A stretch of DNA of 6,248 nt from Spartobacteria bacterium UBA6821 (GTDB lineage: Bacteria; Verrucomicrobiota; Verrucomicrobiia; Chthoniobacterales; UBA6821): positions 138-6,385 of the forward strand of contig DKEN01000027.1 of assembly GCA_002452515.1 (NCBI GenBank), in the 5' to 3' direction. The number at the start of each line of letters is the position of its first letter. Position 1 is the first letter of the stretch. The notes under the pieces are model-generated. The model was not told the DNA's origin. It ran no database searches and saw only the letters and a program-made list of their open reading frames with translations. A program made the position numbers and the translations under genes. Positions 1 through 5,797 of the stretch are shown in pieces.

Positions 1-4
1 ACGG

Positions 5-39
5 CTATGTGTTCTGTTCATCCTGTCTAAATTCTCCAC
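5..39 (-). repeat. Dispersed-repeat-like AGGATGAACAG motif at window edge (tentative)
   Basis: Read on the minus strand, this stretch contains GAATTTAGACAGGATGAACAGAACACA. That closely resembles the direct-repeat family of the type TTTAGACAGGATTAACAGGAT, which I recall in intergenic regions of many environmental bacteria, often near small accessory genes such as GxxExxY proteins. Only about one and a half units are visible, because the window ends here. Assignment rests on recall of the motif, not on a second copy within the window. Confidence 0.3.
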
Positions 40-190
40 CGCTGTTTCTAGGGTGAACTCTTTTGACAATTCTCTGCAATCTCCGCGTTTGCCTCGCCAT
101 CTCCCGATGGTTTGATGCCACTTCCCTCCCGGGCAGCGATTCCATCGCTCTCTTTCGCACACACTCCCGGGTATTTGGTTCGCCTTTCAG

Positions 191-202
191 GCTGCTAGCA
201 GC
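191..202. repeat. 12-bp perfect palindrome
   Basis: GCTGCTAGCAGC is a perfect inverted repeat lying in the non-coding stretch downstream of the operon. The flanking bases at 190 and 203 do not extend the pairing. It could form a short cruciform or bind a dimeric protein, but it lacks the loop and T-run of a rho-independent terminator, and such a palindrome may arise by chance. Confidence 0.35.
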
Positions 203-411
203 AGGCCAAACCGGGATTGACTCGTTCACTGCCCGTATCGCTCGCTCCGTTTGGGGCCTTGCATTTGGGAAGCTCTCTCTTATCCTTTCCCAAGGATTCG
301 AGTTCCATCGCTTGGTTTTCCGCGCGCAACTATTCACCTCTTCGATGAGATGTTGTCTGCATTCAAACAAAAAACGCTCTAAACGAAACTCCAGCACTCC
401 GGGATGCTCAA

Positions 412-2577
412 TTACAATCTCAAGGAGGGGTTCAGCCAATCAAGTAGGGTTTCACCGAGCCAGCCACCCAGCCTCGTGGGACGGATGGCGATGGAGGCCT
501 TGCCTGTCATGCCGGGGCGCAAAGGCTCGGCGACAGGATCCAGAACCGCTATCGCTTCATAGCAGGGGATGGCGGGACGAGGGAGTGTCCCTGGATTTTT
601 TCCAGCCTCGGAGGGAAAATCCCCTCCCAGGGTGCTGGCCATGATCGGAGTGCTGAATTCTTCCGCGCTGCTGGAGGGGACCGTTAGCAGGTGCCCGGAC
701 ATTCTGCGTCCGGGATAGGCTTTCAGCCGCACGACGACAGGATCGCCTGGTTTTACCTGTCTGGCCTGCTTCTCACTCAGAGGAAGGATCGTATGAAATG
801 TCCGGTCATCCCCGATCTGAAGTAGGAGGCGACCCTTTGAGAAGTATTGGCCTACGAGATGATCCATTTGTGGCATGGAAACGATTCCCGATTGAGTCGA
901 TCGGACGGTGAGGTCGGAGATCTGTTCCTCCAGACTGAGAAGTCGATCACCGACCTCCTGGGAACTTTTCTGCCAGGTGGACGCCGCGAGGCGTATCTGT
1001 TCGTCGGAGGAATCCAAGGCGGCGCGCCATTGAACCTCGTCGGCCTCCTTTTCCAATTTGGCCTGATTGAGGGCATTGTTCAGGGATGGGCTTGTCAGTT
1101 CAGCCAGTTTTTCCCCTGGCGTTACCCTCTCCCCTTCATGAACATACCACTTCTCCAGTAAACCGGCTTGACCGGGAGTGATCTGTTCAAGGGTTGAAAA
1201 TTCAATCACCGCCATGCTCTGGATGTTCGGTCTCCATGGAAGGAGGAGTAAAAGGAGTAGGGCGGCGAAGGTTGCAAGGGCCCACTTTGCCTGAGTGGTT
1301 CGGAAATGGTTCATGGAAATCGGGTTTTTACGGAGTCCTTGGGCGAGACGCCAGGCGGGAAGGGCCACGGAGACGAAGAGGAAGAGTCCGACATAACTGC
1401 GGCTCAGGAAACCGAGGCCGTAAGGTTCGAGTTTGTCAAAGACGACGGCGGCGATATGAAAGGTAATCCACCAGCCGTAGAGATAAGCGGCGACTGCGTA
1501 GAAGCCGAAGAGGAGGCTTTTTTCATACTCGGAAACCACCTCGCGTGTGGGAGGCACTCCAAGGAGGCGGGAAAAAAAACCGGCCACAACGGAATTGCCC
1601 TTCTGACGAAGGTTCGGGATCTCCAGGAGATCGGTCATGATGTAGTAACCGTCAAATTTCATCAGCGGATTTGCGTTGAAGAGAATCGTCGAAACACTGC
1701 AGATGATCATCGTATTGAAACAGAGCTGGCGTCCCAGTCCCGGTTGGAGGATGTGCCAGAGCCATGCGGCCATGCAGGCAAGAAAAAGTTCCGCCGCTAT
1801 TCCCGCCGCCGTGACGGCGACACGACGAGCGCGTGAGGCCACCATCCAGGAGTCACTCACATCGCAGTAGAGATAAGGTGTGAGCAGGATGAACAGAAAT
1901 CCCATCTCATGCACTTCGCCACCGTAGCGTTTGCAGGTGAGTCCATGGCCGAATTCATGGATGATTTTAACCCCCATGAACAGGATCCAGGAGAGGAAAA
2001 GATTGCTCAGGGTGAAGAAGTTCACCGCCTGTGAACTGAGTTCCTCCCTGTTGTCGAGAAGCATCCAGGCGGTGAGAATCAGCAGGATAAGAAAACTCCA
2101 TCCCGCCGTGCGGGTGTAGACCCAGGAGAAGCAGGGAAGTATTTTGGCGAGAAGTTTGTCCGGGTCGATGAGTGGCTTTCGAAAGTAGAGCACTTTCCCC
2201 ACGATCTGCTCCAGTTTGCGCCTCTTGACTTGGGCATGTATGTGTCGGGAGCGGGCGGTAGCGCTGGTTCCGGGAAGATGAAGCAGGCCTCCTCCGGCGA
2301 GTTGTGTGGCGAGTTGAGAGAGTTCGGAAATCGCCTCCTCCTTCGGAAGGGAGCGCCAGTAGGGGTGGGATTCGAGTAAAGTTGTTACTTCGCCCAGCGT
2401 CCGTTTGCCATTAAACTCCCTTGCCGCCGCATAGTGTTCGGAAGGTAGGCGGAAATAGGTGAGGGTGAGCGGACTTTTGATGACCGTGAAGCGGCGTCCT
2501 CTCTGGGTCTGATCACTCGTTTGAAGATCTGCCCGCAGTGCTCCTGGACGCATGTCTGCCGGGTCCGGTCGGGTCAT
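412..2577 (-). CDS. M50 (site-2 protease type) zinc metallopeptidase fused to HlyD-type adaptor
   Basis: This is a 721-residue polytopic inner-membrane protein. Residues 30-102 resemble a PqqD-like winged-helix domain (pattern SPLTLTYFRL, then FNGKRTLGEV). The membrane core spans about 155-448. The zinc site HEFGH lies at 207-211 within a helix, and the second motif NANPLMKFDG at 301-310 supplies the likely third ligand Asp309, so the metal site looks intact. Further hydrophobic segments occur near 158-174, 188-205, 225-238, 255-277, 285-302, 355-380, 395-410 and 432-448. After the last helix comes a HlyD-like region: half-motif at about 465-500, short helical hairpin at 503-557, second half-motif from about 558 (LTVRSTQSGIVSMP) to 590, and a beta-barrel to about 700. 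Such fusions are annotated as putative peptide zinc metalloprotease proteins; YydH of Bacillus is a relative linked to a modified peptide. The ATG overlaps the upstream stop as ATGA and has no clear Shine-Dalgarno sequence, suggesting translational coupling. Substrate unknown; proteolysis, peptide export or a scaffold role are all possible. Confidence 0.88.
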   Translation of the reverse strand: MTRPDPADMRPGALRADLQTSDQTQRGRRFTVIKSPLTLTYFRLPSEHYAAAREFNGKRTLGEVTTLLESHPYWRSLPKEEAISELSQLATQLAGGGLLHLPGTSATARSRHIHAQVKRRKLEQIVGKVLYFRKPLIDPDKLLAKILPCFSWVYTRTAGWSFLILLILTAWMLLDNREELSSQAVNFFTLSNLFLSWILFMGVKIIHEFGHGLTCKRYGGEVHEMGFLFILLTPYLYCDVSDSWMVASRARRVAVTAAGIAAELFLACMAAWLWHILQPGLGRQLCFNTMIICSVSTILFNANPLMKFDGYYIMTDLLEIPNLRQKGNSVVAGFFSRLLGVPPTREVVSEYEKSLLFGFYAVAAYLYGWWITFHIAAVVFDKLEPYGLGFLSRSYVGLFLFVSVALPAWRLAQGLRKNPISMNHFRTTQAKWALATFAALLLLLLLPWRPNIQSMAVIEFSTLEQITPGQAGLLEKWYVHEGERVTPGEKLAELTSPSLNNALNQAKLEKEADEVQWRAALDSSDEQIRLAASTWQKSSQEVGDRLLSLEEQISDLTVRSTQSGIVSMPQMDHLVGQYFSKGRLLLQIGDDRTFHTILPLSEKQARQVKPGDPVVVRLKAYPGRRMSGHLLTVPSSSAEEFSTPIMASTLGGDFPSEAGKNPGTLPRPAIPCYEAIAVLDPVAEPLRPGMTGKASIAIRPTRLGGWLGETLLDWLNPSLRL

Positions 2578-3341
2578 TGTGCAACAGTCGCAGGGGTCGT
2601 GGTGGTTTCGATGGTTCCCTTTGCCTGAACCCCGGCGGTGAGTCGGCCATCGGAGTTGGGGATCAGAATACGAACTTTGAAATCACCGCTGGCAGGATTG
2701 ATCACTGGTGAGCAGATATCCACCTTTCCGGTCGCATCGGCGGGAACCGGTGAGTCAACATGGATCGTGACGGTCTCTCCCTCCCTGATGCGGCCCCGCA
2801 GTTCCGCAGGCAGGTGGCAGTCCAGGTAGAGGTTATTGACATCCACCATGGTCAGAACCTGGGCAAGTTCATCGACCGCCTCGCCCACAGTCTTGAGGCG
2901 CTGGGTCACGACACCGTCGAAAGGGGCGTCAACCGAACGTCGATCGAGTAGTTCCTGTGCCTGCTGCACATTCAGCTGGGCAAGATCGAGGTTGAGTTTT
3001 TTTTCCGCAAGTTCCAGAGCACTGACCACATCCTTCTTACGAAGTTGCTCTTCGGCACTGTCTTCCACCGCGCGAAGTTCCATGATTTTTTTCTGCCGGT
3101 TGACTTCCAATTTTTCCATCGAATCCTCAAGGGCGAGGATGGAATCCCCGGCATGAACCCGCTCCCCCTCCTCACGGATGAAGTGAATGACACCCTTGGC
3201 GCGGCTGGCCACGCGGACTTCCCGGACGGGGACCAGTGTCCCGTCCACAACGATCGGTTGCGCATTTTCCTGGGATTCCGCCGCGACGACTGCTGTCGCC
3301 AATAGCAAAGGGTAGAGAACGATGATGTAAAACTTTTTCAT
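2574..3341 (-). CDS. Short HlyD/RND-type periplasmic adaptor (membrane fusion protein)
   Basis: This predicted exported adaptor is 255 residues long if translation starts at the ATG at 3341. That start overlaps the upstream TGA as ATGA and puts a clean signal peptide at the N-terminus (MKKFY, hydrophobic stretch, cleavage probable after AVVAA). An in-frame ATG at 3350 would add three residues. In numbering from 3350, the first half of the lipoyl-like barrel-sandwich domain spans about 33-75 (GTLVPVREVRVASRAKGVI, then EEGERVHAGDSI). A short alpha-hairpin spans about 76-136, the second half follows at 138-170 (SVDAPFDGVVTQRL), and a beta-barrel at 172-248. It is shorter than typical 350-400-residue adaptors and lacks an obvious membrane-proximal domain. 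The family links inner-membrane exporters to outer-membrane channels. Its position between two fused adaptors suggests a heteromeric adaptor assembly, which is inferred. No cognate pump is visible here. Confidence 0.9.
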   Translation of the reverse strand: MKKFYIIVLYPLLLATAVVAAESQENAQPIVVDGTLVPVREVRVASRAKGVIHFIREEGERVHAGDSILALEDSMEKLEVNRQKKIMELRAVEDSAEEQLRKKDVVSALELAEKKLNLDLAQLNVQQAQELLDRRSVDAPFDGVVTQRLKTVGEAVDELAQVLTMVDVNNLYLDCHLPAELRGRIREGETVTIHVDSPVPADATGKVDICSPVINPASGDFKVRILIPNSDGRLTAGVQAKGTIETTTTPATVAQ

Positions 3342-5296
3342 AGGTCCCATTCCACATGCAGATAGTTGAGAAAGGGCGTGAAAAGAACACGCCAGAGCGC
3401 GCGGTGTCCAAGGTTGATTTTGGCTTTGCCTGTGTAACCGGTTTTAAGATCCTGAATGGCAAGTTCTCCACCTGGGAACTGGGTGCGGAGGATGAAGTAA
3501 CTCCCTTTGAGACCGAGTTCGGCTGCCGGGGCGAGAGCGGTGAGACCCCGCACCTCGGCATGCAATCGATTACCCGGATGGGAGTGCAGGATGAAATCAA
3601 TACGAAGGGGGGTGTCAGCCGACAGGGCATGCTGCACCTCTCCGAGATCTTGCTGTCGAATCTGAAGTTCAAGCAGATAGGCCCCAGGATCTGCCACTTC
3701 GCACAGAACCTTCCCAGTCTCCATGTTTTCACCCTCCAGGTTGCGCAATTCCCGAGTCAGGATGACTCCACTCATTGGCGAGGTGATTTCGGTGCGGTGC
3801 AGACGGTAGGTGAGAAGTTTGATGTTCTCTTCCTCTCTCAATCCGTTGAGTTCAGCCACCTTGCGTTCTGCATCATTGGCAGCGGACTGGGCGTTTGCCT
3901 CCTCGACCGCCCACCGCTGGCGCGTCTCCTCTGTCCCTGCCAGTTGGGCACGCAGGTCTCGATCATCCAAGCGGGCCAGAATCTGACCATTGGTAACGGT
4001 GTCTCCCTCGCCGACGAGCACCTGGAGAAGTTTCCCGTCGGTTCCCGCCACCGCGGAAAGGCGGTGTGCCGGCAGGACGGTGCAATCGGCAGAGATTTTG
4101 TAGGGCCACGGGATGCAGAGGATGAGCAGCAATAACGCAGTAGATCCCCCGACAGTTCCGAGAAGCCGACGTGGATGAGTTCTCCAAAAAAGTCTCAGCC
4201 GCGCAATCGCATGGAAGAGGGTACTCAGGGGGAGGGCTTCACGAAGTTCCTTTTCATGGAAAACCCGCGCGACGGAAGTTGCCGCCGAAGAGACGGATTG
4301 GAGTGCCTCAGGAGGAGGTGGGAGCGGGCTTTGTCGCAGCGCGCCCAGGAAGAGGCGCGGAGCAGTCCCCTCGCTTTCAAAGGCAAATCCCCCGACAAGG
4401 ACGCGGGCCCCGCACTGTTCCAGTGCCTCCCGTATCACTTCAGGGGTCTTCTCATGGTCCCGGTCAACAGCGATGATTTTTTCCTTGGGAAGGGCCTCCA
4501 CCGCCGCTGATAAAAGCAGTGCCTGGGAACTTGCTGGAATAACCTTGTCGGCGTTTGAGGCCGCGACAAGTTTCCATCCTTTGGAGGCGTGACGACAGGC
4601 AAAGCCAAGTTCCGCCCCGGCAAGATCCGCCATGTGATGAGCTGACACTTCCAAGACCTCTTGGGTGTTGTGACAACTGACGAGATCCTGATGAAAGCGG
4701 GCCTGCAGTTGCCAGGAGGCCGCAAGTGTTCTGGCTCTGGCGGCATGACGATGGTGCAGATAGGTGGAGGCATGGGACGCCACAGTTCCAAGAAATGCCG
4801 CGAAATCTTTGTAGTGTTCGGGATCGCCGGGTTGTTGAAGCCACAACTGCAGGACACCAAGGGGTGTTCCCTCTAGCAGGATCGGAACATAGAAGAAGGG
4901 ATACGGGGCGCTGTTGGTTGGCTCGGTTTGTTCGGGAGAAGGTTCCCCTTGTCCTGGAAGGACGATGAGGGTGGAGTTTTTTTCAAGACACTGCGTCACC
5001 AATTGCGCGATATCGTGTTCCTGGCGGCTTCCTGGGACTGCTTCGGAAGAGTCGTATTCAAGCGAAGCCGCCATGCCGATTTTTCCCCCCTCGCGCAACC
5101 AGACCGCCCCACCCCGTCCTGAAACGCTTTCCGCAGCCAGTTGCAGAAGCTCAGTGAAATAGGGGCGGACATCCATGGAAGCGGCAGAGGATCTCGCCAA
5201 GCGTTCCATATTGGCCTCAATGCGCCGTCTGGTCTCGAAAAGAGCTCTCTCCACTTCGTGGGGTGTCATGGCTGAGGCCATGCGGGAAGGGTTCAT
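3338..5296 (-). CDS. GAF-domain protein fused through one TM helix to a HlyD-type adaptor
   Basis: This 652-residue protein has an uncommon architecture. Residues 10-38 look helical. A GAF-like domain covers about 43-180 (GAVWLREGGKIGMAASLEYD, later FFYVPILLEGTPLGVLQLWL), and a second, more divergent one about 205-345 (MADLAGAELGFACRH, later VLVGGFAFESEG). One transmembrane helix follows at about 378-397 (TALLLLILCIPW). The rest is HlyD-like: first lipoyl half at 405-445 (GKLLQVLVGEGDTVTNGQIL), a helical hairpin at 446-495, second half at 500-537 (TEITSPMSGVILTREL), and a beta-barrel at 540-632. Topology inferred from this order puts the GAF domains in the cytosol and the adaptor in the periplasm. 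GAF domains bind small ligands or mediate dimerisation; the ligand here is unknown. I see no kinase, cyclase or GGDEF domain. Start ATG 5296 is supported by an AAGGAA element overlapping the upstream stop. The 3' end overlaps the next start as ATGA. Confidence 0.88.
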   Translation of the reverse strand: MNPSRMASAMTPHEVERALFETRRRIEANMERLARSSAASMDVRPYFTELLQLAAESVSGRGGAVWLREGGKIGMAASLEYDSSEAVPGSRQEHDIAQLVTQCLEKNSTLIVLPGQGEPSPEQTEPTNSAPYPFFYVPILLEGTPLGVLQLWLQQPGDPEHYKDFAAFLGTVASHASTYLHHRHAARARTLAASWQLQARFHQDLVSCHNTQEVLEVSAHHMADLAGAELGFACRHASKGWKLVAASNADKVIPASSQALLLSAAVEALPKEKIIAVDRDHEKTPEVIREALEQCGARVLVGGFAFESEGTAPRLFLGALRQSPLPPPPEALQSVSSAATSVARVFHEKELREALPLSTLFHAIARLRLFWRTHPRRLLGTVGGSTALLLLILCIPWPYKISADCTVLPAHRLSAVAGTDGKLLQVLVGEGDTVTNGQILARLDDRDLRAQLAGTEETRQRWAVEEANAQSAANDAERKVAELNGLREEENIKLLTYRLHRTEITSPMSGVILTRELRNLEGENMETGKVLCEVADPGAYLLELQIRQQDLGEVQHALSADTPLRIDFILHSHPGNRLHAEVRGLTALAPAAELGLKGSYFILRTQFPGGELAIQDLKTGYTGKAKINLGHRALWRVLFTPFLNYLHVEWDL

Positions 5297-5307
5297 GAAA
5301 TCAGCGG

Positions 5308-5313
5308 TTCCTT
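5308..5313 (-). promoter_or_regulatory. Shine-Dalgarno AAGGAA for the GAF-adaptor gene
   Basis: On the minus strand, TAAGGAA places an AAGGAA ribosome-binding element across the TAA stop of the upstream DUF3467 gene. It lies 11 bases before the ATG at 5296, slightly longer than ideal. It is the only convincing Shine-Dalgarno sequence seen in the operon and supports this start over the downstream in-frame ATGs (residues 6 and 10). Confidence 0.5.
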
Positions 5314-5656
5314 AAGTGCTGGGGGTGGCATCCTTGGCTGAGTCGGAGGCAGCGAGACGCGGTTCGATGGGAATTGTGCCGAAGGATTCCTCGTGCCTTG
5401 AGAGCATGACATGGAGGAGGTGTAGGAGTCGCTTTGCAGAGGGGGGGGTGAGGATCACGCGGGCCGTGATCTGGATAGGATCCTCGGAGACACGCGCAAA
5501 GGCGTTGGGATTGATGCCGAAATCGAGAAAAACTTCCTCCGGGGTCATGGATCCCCGGCAGAGATTTGCGAAATGCACCGAGGTCTGCTGCGGTGTCATC
5601 TGAAGGGGAATCGAGGCTTGCTGGGACTGGGGTGGTTGGGGATTTTGCTGCTCCAT
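5312..5656 (-). CDS. DUF3467 family small protein
   Basis: This small soluble protein is the first gene of the operon and has no signal peptide or membrane segment. From the ATG at 5656 it is 114 residues; an in-frame TTG at 5692 would give 126. I prefer the ATG because the product then begins with a disordered Gln/Pro-rich tail (MEQQNPQPPQSQQ), and the TTG has no ribosome-binding site. The core matches the DUF3467 pattern I recall: SVHFANLCRGSMTPEEVFLD, then DFGINPN, then RVILTPPSAKRLLHLLHVML, then RHEESFGTI, corresponding to the family's usual 'ilSPehAkrLl.aL..nl.kyE..fG.I' signature. Function is unknown for the family. It lies 15 bases upstream of the GAF-adaptor gene, so probable co-transcription suggests a cytosolic accessory role. 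The reading frame runs through an 8-base C run (5440-5447) without disruption. Confidence 0.78.
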   Translation of the reverse strand: MEQQNPQPPQSQQASIPLQMTPQQTSVHFANLCRGSMTPEEVFLDFGINPNAFARVSEDPIQITARVILTPPSAKRLLHLLHVMLSRHEESFGTIPIEPRLAASDSAKDATPST

Positions 5657-5797
5657 GGCACTACAGATCGCCTCTGTGGGCGTTGCTGGCAAATGAAAAG
5701 CATGTCAACCATGGATGAAATCGCTATTTAGTGAAAAATTATTTTGGTTTGCTTGGGCAAAAATGTGCTAGCTTCTTCAACCACCCTCCGCATTTCT
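5657..5797. promoter_or_regulatory. Divergent AT-rich intergenic region, probable bidirectional promoters
   Basis: This gap lies between the leftward operon and the rightward NHL-repeat gene and must contain start signals for both. Its middle (about 5721-5765) is much more AT-rich than the flanking genes. For the operon, a consensus -35 hexamer TTGACA occurs on the minus strand at 5703-5708, but no good -10 follows at the usual distance. For the NHL gene, TTGGTT at 5744-5749 with TGCTAG at 5766-5771 (16-base spacer) is a weak candidate. I saw no obvious operator palindrome. Assignment of individual boxes is tentative; the regional call is stronger. Confidence 0.45.

Larger units (their letters stand above)
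1..411. other. Region downstream of the operon with no convincing gene
   Basis: This stretch follows the stop codon of the M50-adaptor gene. The minus strand is open from an ATG at 439 to a stop at 5-7 (144 residues), overlapping the end of the M50 gene in another frame. That frame is rich in AGA, AGG and ATA codons, which are scarce in the operon genes, has a patchy Arg/Glu/Asn-rich composition, and resembles no family I recognise. The plus-strand frame from 63 runs antisense into the M50 gene and is probably spurious. Visible structure comprises a 12-base palindrome at 191-202, a 6-bp hairpin with a 3-base loop at 135-149, the octamer CTCCCGGG at 126-133 and again at 164-171, and the 10-mer TTCCATCGCT at 140-149 and 303-312. 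I found no clear rho-independent terminator after the operon stop. A degraded gene or a repeat-derived spacer are both possible. Confidence 0.5.

Noticed and set aside
63..68. TTGACA on the plus strand as a -35 box
   Set aside because: No -10-like hexamer follows at 15-19 bases, and no credible plus-strand gene lies downstream.
290..320. tRNA T-arm-like sequence GGATTCGAGTTCC
   Set aside because: Only three base pairs flank the TTCGAGT loop, and no acceptor, D-arm or anticodon arm can be folded around it. There is no tRNA and no supported attachment site.
360..411. Possible rho-independent terminator after the M50 gene (T-run on the minus strand near 368-373)
   Set aside because: The sequence before the T-run forms only a weak stem of about four pairs, set back from the T-run. 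It does not qualify as an intrinsic terminator.
63..644. Plus-strand open frame of 193 codons
   Set aside because: Its right part is antisense to the end of the strongly supported M50-adaptor gene, and the translation shows no domain or plausible composition. It is a shadow frame.
1306..1836. Plus-strand open frame of 176 codons inside the M50 gene
   Set aside because: It is entirely antisense to the membrane core that carries the HEFGH and NPLMKFDG motifs. Its charged, low-complexity translation is what an antisense frame of such a gene gives.
3356..4135. Plus-strand open frame of 259 codons inside the GAF-adaptor gene
   Set aside because: Despite its length, it is fully antisense to the HlyD-like region on the minus strand, which has clear family motifs. 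It has no ribosome-binding site and no recognisable domain.
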